Source: Treponema sp.
GTDB lineage: Bacteria > Spirochaetota > Spirochaetia > Treponematales > Breznakiellaceae
Assembly: GCA_009777735.1 (NCBI GenBank)
Contig: WRLF01000017.1
Coordinates: 1-61,915 of the forward strand
Direction: 5' to 3'
Length of the DNA stretch: 61,915 nt
A model generated the notes under the pieces. The model had not been told where the DNA came from and ran no database searches. It saw only the letters and a list, made by a program, of their open reading frames with translations. Every line of letters begins with the position of its first letter. Within the stretch, counting starts at the first letter, position 1. The position numbers and the translations under genes are program-made. Shown in pieces: positions 50,882-60,259 of this stretch.

Positions 50882-51152
50882 GCCCATCAAAAAGCACCCC
50901 TCACATTGATGTACATCGCAGGACGGCAGCACTATTTGCCTAAAAAATATGATTAGGCGGGTGCCGGTGGCAAGCGTGCCGCGCGCTTCCCCATCAAAAA
51001 GCAACTCTCACATTGACGGTACACCGCGGAACAGCAGCACTATTTGCCCAAAAACATGATTAGGCGGGTGCCGGTGGTAAACGTGCCGCGCAAGCGGTGC
51101 GTTTGGCCGCCGGCGGGCCCCGCATAAGTGTTATTTTAGGCAAATAGTGCTG
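50882..51152. repeat. tandem CAGCA-family repeats with a different terminal inverted repeat
   Basis: Two direct units of about 108 bp (50882-50989 and 50990-51097), both beginning CCCATCAAAAAGCA. Each contains CAGCACTATTTGCC followed by the ATGATTAGGCGGGTGCCGGTGG core. The second unit runs on to a full 118-bp element, 51035-51152, closed by a perfect 14-bp inverted repeat (CAGCACTATTTGCC and GGCAAATAGTGCTG). The first is truncated in the core. This fills the 340-bp gap between cca and the DUF2804 gene; no gene is seen. Confidence 0.75.
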
Positions 51153-51216
51153 TTTTTTTCTGGTTTTTATGCTGCAAATGTGAGGTTTGCGCCGAAAATG
51201 TAGTAGAGTTGTATCA

Positions 51217-52266
51217 ATGTACACAAGAGAAATCCTGGCCCCTCGGGGTTCGCCGATTGAATACGGAGTGCCTCTGCCGGGAACCTGGAATAAAGCATTT
51301 ACCCGTGTAGACCTTTTGGAAATCAATAAGCCGTACCCTGTGCCGCTTCCGCGCTGGCTCAAAGACTATCGTATTAAAGAATGGGAAAGCTTCAGCATTC
51401 AGGATGATCATTTTTTATTGGAAGCCCTTCTCGGTAATTTAAAACTGTACCAGATAGCTTTTATTTTTCTGTTTGACAAGGAAAGCGGAGAAAAATATGT
51501 GTACCGGAAGCTTATTCCCGGTAATAGCCTGAAAATGCCGAACAAGCTTGCCCACGGTTCTGTTGAATGCCGTTCTCCGCACTTTTTTTTTCGTGTCCAT
51601 ACCTGGCTTAATGCAGATACGATCAAGCTGGATCTGGACATTGCAGCTACGAAAAAGCAGCCGGCACTTACCGCCCATTTTGCTTTCAATATCGGCAGTC
51701 GTGATGTTACGCCGCTTGCTGTGTCGCTGAATTTTACGGATAACCGGAATATGTATGCATTTAAATCTTTGACTTCGGTTAGAGGGGATATAGAGCTTGG
51801 AGAGAAGCACCATAGTTTGAATCCCGCACGCTGTTCGGGGCTTTTCCGTGATTATAAGGGTTTTTATCCTTACCGGATGCTGGGGGTTTTCTGCGGCGGT
51901 ATGGGTTTTGACGGGGAAGACAAACGGTATGGATTCCATATAGTGGAGAATCAGGCAAGGGATAACCGTAAAAATAATGAAAATGCATTATGGGTAGACG
52001 GACGCCTCACCCCCCTGCCTCCGGTAAAAATCACCATGCCCAACGGTCAGGAATCAGACTGGGTTATTCAGGATTTAGATGGTATGATTGATCTGGTATT
52101 TACCCCCCATGAGTTTACTAAATACGGCTCAAATCTTCTTGCGGTAAATAGTGATTTTTTTTTCGCTATGGGTTATTATAATGGAATGGTAGTAAGTGCC
52201 AAAGAAGATCAAATTCAGGTTAAAAACCAGTTAGGTATCGGTGAAAAACTCTATATAAGGGTGTAG
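51217..52266 (+). CDS. DUF2804-family protein
   Basis: 349 residues from the ATG at 51217; an upstream TTG frame is less likely. Soluble, with no signal peptide. It has the DUF2804 character: early PIEYGVPLPGTWNKAF, central LDIAATKKQPALTAHF, FKSLTSVRGDIELG, FPYRMLGVFCGGMGF-like block and a C-terminal LVFTPH. The family is probably a beta-sandwich related to lipocalin-like or carotenoid-type folds, but its activity is unknown. It starts a run of three genes ending in thrC, with a 2-bp gap to the next. Confidence 0.75.
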   Translation: MYTREILAPRGSPIEYGVPLPGTWNKAFTRVDLLEINKPYPVPLPRWLKDYRIKEWESFSIQDDHFLLEALLGNLKLYQIAFIFLFDKESGEKYVYRKLIPGNSLKMPNKLAHGSVECRSPHFFFRVHTWLNADTIKLDLDIAATKKQPALTAHFAFNIGSRDVTPLAVSLNFTDNRNMYAFKSLTSVRGDIELGEKHHSLNPARCSGLFRDYKGFYPYRMLGVFCGGMGFDGEDKRYGFHIVENQARDNRKNNENALWVDGRLTPLPPVKITMPNGQESDWVIQDLDGMIDLVFTPHEFTKYGSNLLAVNSDFFFAMGYYNGMVVSAKEDQIQVKNQLGIGEKLYIRV

Positions 52267-52268
52267 TT

Positions 52269-54401
52269 ATGGGTAAGAAGCCAAGTGCAATTTATGCTCC
52301 CGGAGAACTTGATAAGGTTAGGGGAAAACTCGGGGAAATCGACGCTGATGAAGCACGGCGTATGGCTAAGCTTCTTGGCGGTGAAGTCGGTGTAGAGAAG
52401 GATGTGTTATTTCCGGCTCCTGTCAAAAAGCCTGCAAGCCGTGCAAGACGGGAAACTGTCGATTTAGCTATACCGGGCCGCAAGAAATCGCGTTCGGTAC
52501 GTGCCGTGGATATAGCCGACCTGGATGACCTTGACAGCATTGCCGCCAGACCGGATTATCCGGAAGCAAAGAGCAACGGTCCCGCAGATGATCCTTCTGT
52601 TAAGCTTAGAACATCATATTTTGAGCGGTTAAAAATGGATCGTTATGCCGCTCAGTTTGAATTTGAAATTAAAAATTCGCTGCAAGTGCTGATTGCGACT
52701 CTTTCATTCTTTAGTGAGCCGGAGGACTATGTTAATCCGCGTTTTGTCAGCCGCAGGATGAATGCTTACTATGCCAAAATTGAACGGCTTGTCTCGGCAA
52801 CGAGGGGACTGTTTCCGCGGAATAACGCACGGCGTTCCGAGCGGCTTAAAAAAGCTTCACCTTTTGTTTATAGTATTCTGGATACTATTCGGCATTGGAA
52901 TGTAGAGCGCATTGACAGTGATTTGGTTAAAATTCAGAGCCATCCGCGTTCGGTAAAAGTTTCTGAATTTACCGAAATACTCCGGGTTATTTACAAGCCC
53001 CTGTTTATTCTTGAGAAACTTGATATGGACATTCATATCAAGGGTGCATACAAACTGCTTTATAAACTGATATATGTTGAAAACCCTTCGGAACCGAAAG
53101 AGAAAAACCAGGATCTTATCCGCATAGCGCTGTCCTCCATTAATGATATTCGCCGTGAAGTGCAATTTGGCATGTATCCCCTGATCATGAAGTTAATTTC
53201 TGACCGGTGGCTTCCCTATGAGAAACTGTTTATCGAACGGCACTACCGTTTTATGGCTTTCATTGGCGCTACCGAGAATGATCAGATTAACCCAATTACC
53301 ATGAGCCTGGACGCGTATGAGAACGAAAGCCTGGAAGCGGTACACGATGATGTGATGAAAGAGCAGGAATCTGCGGAACATGACGGCACAGATGCAAATG
53401 AACAGGAGGATAAAAATGATCCTGCTGTTATTGAACGTAAAATGAAAACAGCGGCAGCGGCAGCCGAGAAAAAAGCGTATGATCAGAGCGTAAACGCCCT
53501 TGAAGCGCTGTTTCCGCAGGCCGGATGGGATAGACTGCAGGAGTTCCCCGATCTTTATCCTTATTTTGTCAACCCGTACGGATTAAGAAGGGGATATGAG
53601 CTTATTGCTCCCGAAGATCCCCTTCAGCAGATTGCCGTACTTATGCACATCATGGAGGATTTATGTGTGGGCCTTCGTTATGTGACATTTGGATCTGTTG
53701 TTGGCCCCGACGGAAAACTTGTCAATGTCAATGAAATGATTGGCAAAACAATCACAAATTGGCGGCAGTATATCGATGACAGCTTTACGAAGGATTATCT
53801 GCCCCGTCTTACCGAATATTGCCGTATATTGGAACACTCTTCCGAAACGAGGACTTCACCGTATGCCCGGCGTACATTGAACGAACTGCGCTGGACAAAG
53901 CGCCTGTACTTCCTCCCATATTATAAATTTGAGTCACTGGGTCCTCCGCCTTTTCAGAAACAGGATATTGTTGCAATTTACAATGAAATAAGAACGCTTC
54001 GTAAATACCTTACTTTGGTTGCTACAGGCATTGAATCCGGGAACCGAAATGGCGGCGCAGCGGTAAAAGCCCATTGCGACGGCATTGACAACCCGTGGGA
54101 TAAGTATAATTTTGAAATACCCAATCCTGTCTCAAAACGCCTGGACGCGCTGCTTGGATCCGGTAAAAAAAATAACGCGGTACTGGTTTTCTTTGCGCTT
54201 TCGGTGATGACAATTCTGGATAACCTGGTTAATGGTGAATCAAGCTGGGCATATACCGATCGGCCCGGAGCATTGTTCCGCAGCATATCCGGCGCCGGAG
54301 TTGTTCCCATGTTCGGCATTGACCATAAAGTTGATGCGGATCAGATTTTCAAAGATACCATAAAGAGAAAGGAATCGGAACGCCAGAAGAACAAGGGTTA
54401 A
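52269..54401 (+). CDS. large conserved cytoplasmic protein of unknown function
   Basis: 710 residues with no signal peptide or membrane segment. The N-terminal 110 residues are charged and low-complexity (VDIADLDDLDSIAARPDYPE). Residues about 120-390 and 430-700 are mostly helical, with aromatic-rich motifs (HWNVERIDSDLVKIQ, ERHYRFMAFIGATENDQI, LFPQAGWDRLQEFPDLYPYF, DNPWDKYNFEIPNPVSKRLDALLG). An acidic/Ala linker lies between them. I do not recognise the family. It is 2 bp after the DUF2804 gene and 5 bp before thrC, so a single transcript is likely. Confidence 0.75.
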   Translation: MGKKPSAIYAPGELDKVRGKLGEIDADEARRMAKLLGGEVGVEKDVLFPAPVKKPASRARRETVDLAIPGRKKSRSVRAVDIADLDDLDSIAARPDYPEAKSNGPADDPSVKLRTSYFERLKMDRYAAQFEFEIKNSLQVLIATLSFFSEPEDYVNPRFVSRRMNAYYAKIERLVSATRGLFPRNNARRSERLKKASPFVYSILDTIRHWNVERIDSDLVKIQSHPRSVKVSEFTEILRVIYKPLFILEKLDMDIHIKGAYKLLYKLIYVENPSEPKEKNQDLIRIALSSINDIRREVQFGMYPLIMKLISDRWLPYEKLFIERHYRFMAFIGATENDQINPITMSLDAYENESLEAVHDDVMKEQESAEHDGTDANEQEDKNDPAVIERKMKTAAAAAEKKAYDQSVNALEALFPQAGWDRLQEFPDLYPYFVNPYGLRRGYELIAPEDPLQQIAVLMHIMEDLCVGLRYVTFGSVVGPDGKLVNVNEMIGKTITNWRQYIDDSFTKDYLPRLTEYCRILEHSSETRTSPYARRTLNELRWTKRLYFLPYYKFESLGPPPFQKQDIVAIYNEIRTLRKYLTLVATGIESGNRNGGAAVKAHCDGIDNPWDKYNFEIPNPVSKRLDALLGSGKKNNAVLVFFALSVMTILDNLVNGESSWAYTDRPGALFRSISGAGVVPMFGIDHKVDADQIFKDTIKRKESERQKNKG

Positions 54402-54406
54402 TCAGA

Positions 54407-55738
54407 ATGCGTTTTCGTTCCACCAATGCGCCGGAGCTGATGTCATCTGATACAACGGTCTCATTCAAAGATGCGGTGTTAAGCTGCTTGCCTAACGACG
54501 GAGGGCTGTATGTTCCCGACAAAGTAAAGGATATACGGCAGTTTTTTTTGTATATGGATGAACAGACGAGTTTCTCAGATCTTGTATCAACGGTGGCGCC
54601 GAGTCTTCTGGAAGGTGAATTTAACCCATTGTCTGCATCACGGACAACGGACAGCGCCTTTGATTTTACACCGGAAATCATCCGGCTGGATGATGATTTT
54701 TCGATATTAAACCTGTATAACGGCCCCACAGGACTTTACAAGGATTTTGGCATTGCTTTTCTTGCCGCCGTGCTGGATGTACTTAGGAAGGATCATTCAC
54801 CATTACTGGTTCTTGCCGCAGCACGCGGCGATACCGGCATTTCAATAGCCCGTGCATTTACCGGCCGCAAGGGGATTAATGTTGTTCTTGTGTACCCGAC
54901 AGGACCGGTACGCGGACTTGATCCGGCGGGCTTTGTTCCCAACGGTGGTAATATTATTCCCATTCAGATACGGGGTACTTTTGATGATTGCCAGCGGCTT
55001 GTTAATGAAACGATCCGGGATAAAAGTTTTTCCGCACGTTACAGTATAACCAGCGCTAACGCGATTAATCCGGGAAGGCTGCTGCCACAGGTATTTTATT
55101 ACCTGTATGCATTTACCAGGATAAAGAAGCAGCTTTCCGGCGATCTTGCATTCAGCGTTCCCTGCGGAAACTTTGGTAATTTTATTGCCGGTCTGTACGC
55201 ATGGAAATTCGGAATGCCTGTTAACGGTTTTGTTGCAGCCATGAATGCGAACAACGCTCTGGGCGGTTTTTTTGGCGGCAGAGACTTTGTTCAGGGGCCG
55301 CCGGTCAAAACAAACTCGCCGGCGCTTGATGTGAGTATTCCTTCAAACCTCAGCCGCCTTGAATCATTTTACCGGGAAGCTCCGGCTGTTATGCGTAATA
55401 TTGCGTATCCTGCTTCTATTGGCGATGATTTTGTTCTAAAAACCATTGAGCGTGTCTGGAAGAAATACCATTTGCCTGTCGATCCTCATACCGCTGTTGC
55501 GTTTGCCGCAGCCGAACAAACTGCCGCAGATCATGCCTGGAAGGGGCATACTCATACCATTGTCCTTGCAACCGGGCATTACGCCAAATACGCCGATTTA
55601 ATCCGTAAAGCGACAGGCCAAACCGTTACCGTACCCGAATCCTTCAAATCCCTCCGGAAAAAAGTTGATCCCATTGCCCTCATTCCCCCTCAGCTTGACG
55701 CCTTCGAAAATGCCATAGCAAGCTGTTATTCACTGTAA
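54407..55738 (+). CDS. thrC: threonine synthase
   Basis: 443 residues. A PLP-dependent enzyme converting O-phosphohomoserine to threonine. PLP lysine is Lys112 in NGPTGLYKDFG; AAARGDTGISIARAF and VPCGNFGNFIAGLYAWKFGMP are the phosphate and glycine-rich loops; DPHTAVAF and the C-terminal ATGHYAKY are conserved. The serine-to-alanine change in AAARGDTG (usually ATSGDTG) is a small deviation. It follows the two unknown genes closely. Other threonine-pathway genes are not in the window. Confidence 0.94.
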   Translation: MRFRSTNAPELMSSDTTVSFKDAVLSCLPNDGGLYVPDKVKDIRQFFLYMDEQTSFSDLVSTVAPSLLEGEFNPLSASRTTDSAFDFTPEIIRLDDDFSILNLYNGPTGLYKDFGIAFLAAVLDVLRKDHSPLLVLAAARGDTGISIARAFTGRKGINVVLVYPTGPVRGLDPAGFVPNGGNIIPIQIRGTFDDCQRLVNETIRDKSFSARYSITSANAINPGRLLPQVFYYLYAFTRIKKQLSGDLAFSVPCGNFGNFIAGLYAWKFGMPVNGFVAAMNANNALGGFFGGRDFVQGPPVKTNSPALDVSIPSNLSRLESFYREAPAVMRNIAYPASIGDDFVLKTIERVWKKYHLPVDPHTAVAFAAAEQTAADHAWKGHTHTIVLATGHYAKYADLIRKATGQTVTVPESFKSLRKKVDPIALIPPQLDAFENAIASCYSL

Positions 55739-55745
55739 ATGTTCA

Positions 55746-56264
55746 CTAATCAAACATCTCCAGCAGGATGCGTTGTTCGGCGGTGAGTTCGTTTTCGGGG
55801 ACTTTTAGGAGGAAGTATTGTATTGAGAGGCCTCCGGTGATTTTTCCGTTTTGGATGTACATCCAGTCGGTGATTTCACCGGGGTTGAAAGGTACCTTTC
55901 TGCCTTTTCTTATACCAACTAAATACCGGGGAGTACTGGTTATTACACCGTAATATGTTCCTTTATTAAATTGTATATTGGTGAGCCATATCTGTTCAGT
56001 GGCAATGCCGCTGCCCGCTTTTGCCGTGAACGGATATTTTATACTAAAATGAGTGCTTGTCGTGTCTGCTCTTGTCATATTCCGGAAAAAAATGGGCAGG
56101 GTTCTCCGGGCATCTTCGGCTATCTGCAGAAGCGCTTCATCAGACGGTTCTGCTTCCTCCGTTAATCCACCGGGAATCTGTTTATGGCAGGAGAGGAACA
56201 GACTTATGCATAAAAAAATAATGAAAGTTCGGATAATATTAATCTTTGGGCGCCGCTTCTTCAC
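55746..56264 (-). CDS. DUF2314-domain lipoprotein
   Basis: 172 residues. The signal ends ISLFLSC (Cys26). The mature part contains a DUF2314 domain: FSIKYPFTAKAG, EQIWLTNIQFNKGTYYGVI, then GRKVPFNPGEITDWMYIQNGKITGGL (split here at its conserved D-W-M-Y). DUF2314 proteins occur widely in polymorphic-toxin and defence-like contexts as well as alone; no role is established. It overlaps the upstream small membrane protein gene by 26 bp. Confidence 0.8.
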   Translation of the reverse strand: MKKRRPKINIIRTFIIFLCISLFLSCHKQIPGGLTEEAEPSDEALLQIAEDARRTLPIFFRNMTRADTTSTHFSIKYPFTAKAGSGIATEQIWLTNIQFNKGTYYGVITSTPRYLVGIRKGRKVPFNPGEITDWMYIQNGKITGGLSIQYFLLKVPENELTAEQRILLEMFD

Positions 56265-56487
56265 TATTCTCCGCTTTTTCTTTTTTTGCCTCGGCGCGGT
56301 CTTTCATGTCTGCAATACCGATAAATACCGCGATAAGGCCGATTAGCACGGCCAATACAGGCAAGCCGCCGCGTAAAAAGGCAAGTACATCATCACCCCA
56401 GCTCAGCCCAAAGCCTGCAGCATCTTTGGGGAGTACAGCGATAGTTGCCGCCGCAAGGATTACAATGCCAATGATTAGTGATTTCAT
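56239..56487 (-). CDS. small membrane protein of unknown function
   Basis: 82 residues with two membrane segments (SLIIGIVILAAATIAVL and GGLPVLAVLIGLIAVFIGI) and a charged C-terminal tail (MKDRAEAKKEKAENSEEAAP). The ATG has a GGAGG site. Its end overlaps the start of the DUF2314 lipoprotein, implying coupled translation. It probably resides in the inner membrane. Confidence 0.7.
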   Translation of the reverse strand: MKSLIIGIVILAAATIAVLPKDAAGFGLSWGDDVLAFLRGGLPVLAVLIGLIAVFIGIADMKDRAEAKKEKAENSEEAAPKD

Positions 56488-56595
56488 GTTTTCCTCCGGA
56501 TATTATTTTTAACGATGCCGTCTTGTAATTTTATTTCCGTGGTTCAGTATACCGGGAACAACAGCGGGCTGCAATCCCCCGCAAACTCTCGGATG

Positions 56596-57711
56596 TTACC
56601 TGAAGGTAAATTCCTCTGATAGTAAAGTAAATACTCCGGCAAGACCGCCGGTGATCGTCACCGTGTTGTCGTTCATAACAAAGATCGCTTCAACTCCGGG
56701 AAGGGAGTCGATCAGGGACTTGCCGTGTTCCAATCCCAGGGCAAACGCAATTGTTGAAAGGGCATCAGCATTCATGGAATTTTCTGTCACAATGGTAACA
56801 GCTAAAAGACCGTTGTCCACCGGGTAGCCGTCTTCGGTTGAAAGGATGTGATGGTAGCGTTTTCCGTCATGCTCAAGGTACCTTACATACACTCCGCTGG
56901 TAACAACGCTTGTGTCATGAGCCGAAACTACCCCGATAAAATCACCTCGTTCACTGAGCGGATCCTGAATACCGATACGCCAGGGAAGTGATTCGCTTCC
57001 GGTGCTCTCCCTCCATCCAAGTGTCATTATGTTGCCACCGAAATCAATGATACCGCGTTTTGCCCCGCCTTCCCTGGCAATACGCACTGCTTCATCTGCG
57101 GCGTAACCTTTTGCAATTCCGCCAAGGTCTATGGCCATGCCTTCGCGCCTTAAAAATGCTGTTTCCGCTTCTTTGTCGATTACAAGATCGCGCCAATTAA
57201 CCATTGCAAGCGCGGCGGCAATTTCATTATTGTCCGGGATTCTCTGAGTGTCTGTCCCTATACCCCAGAGATTGGACAGAGGGCCAATAGTGGGATCAAA
57301 CGCCCCATCGCTTAATTCGGCAAAGTGCAGCGCTTTTTCAAGTACTAAAAGCAAATCGGCGCGGACTTTTACCGGTTCGATGCCTGCCCGCATGTTTATC
57401 GCTACGACACCGGATGACAGGGCTTCGGTTGCAGCTATTATTGCTGCTGCTGCCTCGCTGCCGGATTCGAGAATTGCTTCGCTGTTTAACATATCCTGGA
57501 ATTCGCCGGGGAAAGCGGTCATGGTTCGATGGATTTCCCGGACTCGTGCGAATATTTGGGAATAAAGCCGGCTGTTGCCGCTTTCGTACAGGTTGACAAC
57601 ACAGATTGTTCCCAGCGCCAGTTCCATTTGCGCCGGTGCAGGAGGCCTGGCGCACGCAGTCAGCAACAGTGTTAATACTATAAAATCAAAAAGCGTGCGT
57701 TTAATACCCAT
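56596..57711 (-). CDS. apbE: FAD:protein FMN transferase (ApbE), lipoprotein form
   Basis: 371 residues from the ATG at 57711, overlapping the end of the upstream gene by 11 bp. The lipoprotein signal ends LTLLLTAC (Cys20). ApbE motifs: GTICVVNLYE, GAFDPTIGPLSNLW, AIDLGGIAKGYAADEA, IDFGGNIMTLG, STEDGYPVDNGL and the metal/FAD block NSMNADALSTIAFALG. It transfers FMN from FAD to a threonine of target proteins outside the inner membrane. The FMN-binding lipoprotein at 34.3 kb has the acceptor motif and is a plausible substrate. Confidence 0.93.
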   Translation of the reverse strand: MGIKRTLFDFIVLTLLLTACARPPAPAQMELALGTICVVNLYESGNSRLYSQIFARVREIHRTMTAFPGEFQDMLNSEAILESGSEAAAAIIAATEALSSGVVAINMRAGIEPVKVRADLLLVLEKALHFAELSDGAFDPTIGPLSNLWGIGTDTQRIPDNNEIAAALAMVNWRDLVIDKEAETAFLRREGMAIDLGGIAKGYAADEAVRIAREGGAKRGIIDFGGNIMTLGWRESTGSESLPWRIGIQDPLSERGDFIGVVSAHDTSVVTSGVYVRYLEHDGKRYHHILSTEDGYPVDNGLLAVTIVTENSMNADALSTIAFALGLEHGKSLIDSLPGVEAIFVMNDNTVTITGGLAGVFTLLSEEFTFR

Positions 57712-59317
57712 CAGACATTGCGCGGTTAAGATCCCGCTGATACAGCTCCTGATATACATAGCTGCGGGTACGGAGTTTATCCTTGATTTCCTGGGCAAAA
57801 GGCATGTGCCGCCAGAATATTCCGCGAATTTCCTTGTCAAGTTTTTGAATGCCCTCTGATTCTTTTGTCATCCAAAAGATATAATCCTGAATAAAATAAT
57901 CTTTTACTACGCCTTTGAGTTTTTGCGACACATACCACTGATAGTAATGTCCTGTAAGACCTTCTTCCATCCAGTGGTAAGATGCTTTTTCTTTTGCGAC
58001 TTGCCAGCGAAGATCCGCTACGGCGCTCAGGACCGCAATGTACAGGTTTTTTGGGTACATGGGGATAAAGACCCGCCCCCGGCTGGTAGCCCTGTTGTGC
58101 TTGTCGAATGGTTCCCAGCATATCCCGGAATCGCCGTAACTGGGAACAAGTACGATATAGGGGACAATGCGGTTTTTCTTGTTTCTGTATAAACGGCAAA
58201 ATGCCTCCGGATCTATACTTTCTATCCGCTGAAGCATACTGATTATGTTTTCACGAAACCCTATATCATTTGGCCCGCTGTGTAAATAATCACTCGTCAG
58301 GAGAGGGAAGTGGTTTCCCTTCCTGCCGACAGTCATTTTTACAGCCTGCCGAATGGTCATGTATTCCGTATCAATTGACTGAAGATCGAGAATATCATCA
58401 TCACCTGCATTATTTATTTTATCCCGCAGGATGTTAACATCCTCATTTGCCTGACGGTATTCTTTTACCAGATGGTTAAGCTCGGTATTGTTTTTTAACA
58501 GATTTCTGAGAGTTTCCTGCACATCGTTGAAGGCCCGTCTTTGCGCTTCGTTATAACTGGCCGAAACATCTTCAAAACCGTCCATGGGATTATGCTCTGT
58601 TAGATTGCCAATTAGTTCCTTCAGTGTTCCTTCCATTTCACGTCGTCTGACATCTTTTCCCCGAAGCAGGGTTTTTGTACCTTCATATTTCCCCTTGGCT
58701 TTATCCATAAGCAGTTTCAGCTTCGCTCTGCTGTTACCCCGAGAAGTTTTGGCTTCATCGGTGGTCGATGCGCGTATCTTACCTGTCCCCACAGCCTTGA
58801 ACCACTCATCAACATAATAAACCGGAACATTATATTCGTTATCTGTCACCAGTTTTGCAAGGAATTCCTTGCTTTCGGTTTTCAGAAAATTAGGATGTGC
58901 CAAATGGTAGCGAAGCATGAATTTTTTGGGTTCGGGAAGTTTTCCCGGAGCCTTTTTTGCCACGCCGCGTATCATTTCCCAGTAGGCGGTAATGAGCTGG
59001 GGGCGGAAGACACTGCGGTCTTTGGGATCGGTGACAGTAAAGTATTTTTGCAAAAGTGCATGCACCCGTTTGGAAATATCCCCTTCGTTTGACAGAGCAG
59101 TCTTGTAGTAGCTTGGATCCGTAAAAAATGTGTGGGGAACCGTTTCAAAACGTTTTGTTATTTCGGGAAACCCGCTTTCACTTAAATCTACTTCGTAGTC
59201 ATCAACATCAGCATCTTCGGAATCTTCATAATCATCCGTGTCCAGTTCGTCTATACCGGCTTCCGAAATGTCATAATCATAATCATCCGGTGTTTCTGTA
59301 AAATTTTCATCACTCAT
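57701..59317 (-). CDS. conserved cytoplasmic protein of unknown function with acidic N-terminus
   Basis: 538 residues from the ATG at 59317, which has an AGGAAA site; a GTG nine bases upstream is the alternative. The first 55 residues are strongly acidic with many Asp and Tyr (TPDDYDYDISEAG, DTDDYEDSEDADVDDYE). The rest is mainly helical with coiled-coil stretches (LKELIGNLTEHN, VKEYRQANEDVNILRDKI) and an aromatic C-terminal half (YHWMEEGLTGHYYQWYVSQ, DYFIQDYIFWMTKESEG). I do not recognise the family. It overlaps apbE at its 3' end. Confidence 0.75.
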   Translation of the reverse strand: MSDENFTETPDDYDYDISEAGIDELDTDDYEDSEDADVDDYEVDLSESGFPEITKRFETVPHTFFTDPSYYKTALSNEGDISKRVHALLQKYFTVTDPKDRSVFRPQLITAYWEMIRGVAKKAPGKLPEPKKFMLRYHLAHPNFLKTESKEFLAKLVTDNEYNVPVYYVDEWFKAVGTGKIRASTTDEAKTSRGNSRAKLKLLMDKAKGKYEGTKTLLRGKDVRRREMEGTLKELIGNLTEHNPMDGFEDVSASYNEAQRRAFNDVQETLRNLLKNNTELNHLVKEYRQANEDVNILRDKINNAGDDDILDLQSIDTEYMTIRQAVKMTVGRKGNHFPLLTSDYLHSGPNDIGFRENIISMLQRIESIDPEAFCRLYRNKKNRIVPYIVLVPSYGDSGICWEPFDKHNRATSRGRVFIPMYPKNLYIAVLSAVADLRWQVAKEKASYHWMEEGLTGHYYQWYVSQKLKGVVKDYFIQDYIFWMTKESEGIQKLDKEIRGIFWRHMPFAQEIKDKLRTRSYVYQELYQRDLNRAMSDGY

Positions 59318-59410
59318 GTAATACACTTTCCTTTTTTTATTACTATTTGGTCATTTTATTAGGGGTATTCAAAAATGTCAACTTGTGTTTAAGATAGACA
59401 AGAGAATATC

Positions 59411-60202
59411 ATGGTTATACAGGATCTTTTTACAGCTGCCCGGAAAATAGTTTTCAAGTTTGGTTCAAGCACTCTTGCCGGGGAAGACGGCACAATGAAC
59501 ACGGTTTTTTTGAATGAATTTGCCGGACAGACAGCGGATTTTATTAAGCAGGGAAAACGGGTGGTCATTGTTTCTTCCGGAGCGCAGGTAGCAGGGCTTT
59601 CCATCATGGATAAATGGGCCCGTAAAAAAGATATCCATTACCGGCAGGCTCTATGTGCTGTTGGACAGGTACAGCTTATGGAGGCCTGGCGGAAGGTATT
59701 TGAGCCGCATGGCTGCCATATTGCCCAGATCCTGCTCACTCAGGACGATTTTAACGATCCAATTAGAACACTCAACATGAGAAATACCCTTTTTACCCTG
59801 ATTGACGAAGGTATCATCCCAATTATAAACGAAAATGACACGGTTTCGGTGGAAGAAATTAAAATCGGCGACAACGACACCCTTGCGGCTCAGTCGGCAA
59901 TCCTCTGGAGCGCCGATCTTTTGGTTTTATTCAGCGATATTGACGGGTTGTACAGTAAAAACCCCAAAGAATTCCCCGATGCCCAGCCAATTGAGGAAGT
60001 TCGTGATATTGACCAGGTCAGAAAAGATATCAGCATGGGCGCAGTGTCAGACTTTGGCACCGGAGGAATTGCCACGAAACTTGATGCAGCACAGCGGGCA
60101 TCCTCCTACGGCATCCCCACGATTCTTGCCCATGGGGGCAGACCCCGCTGTCTGGAAGCCCTGAGCGCTGGCAGGCAGAAAGGCACAGTGTTTTTTTCAT
60201 AA
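59411..60202 (+). CDS. proB: glutamate 5-kinase, short form without PUA domain
   Basis: 263 residues: only the amino-acid kinase domain. KIVFKFGSSTLAG (ATP-binding), VIVSSGAQVAG, QILLTQDDF, the substrate-binding IINENDTVSVEEIKIGDNDTLAA (split here at D-N-D) and LFSDIDGLYSKNP are conserved. The C-terminal PUA domain (total about 370 residues) of the E. coli enzyme is missing, as in several other bacteria. It catalyses the first step of proline synthesis. proA is not adjacent. Confidence 0.93.
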   Translation: MVIQDLFTAARKIVFKFGSSTLAGEDGTMNTVFLNEFAGQTADFIKQGKRVVIVSSGAQVAGLSIMDKWARKKDIHYRQALCAVGQVQLMEAWRKVFEPHGCHIAQILLTQDDFNDPIRTLNMRNTLFTLIDEGIIPIINENDTVSVEEIKIGDNDTLAAQSAILWSADLLVLFSDIDGLYSKNPKEFPDAQPIEEVRDIDQVRKDISMGAVSDFGTGGIATKLDAAQRASSYGIPTILAHGGRPRCLEALSAGRQKGTVFFS

Positions 60203-60259
60203 AACCGGTAAGGGGGTAATAAACCTCCAATAGCCGCTTGTGGCCAGGAGCACCAGCCG

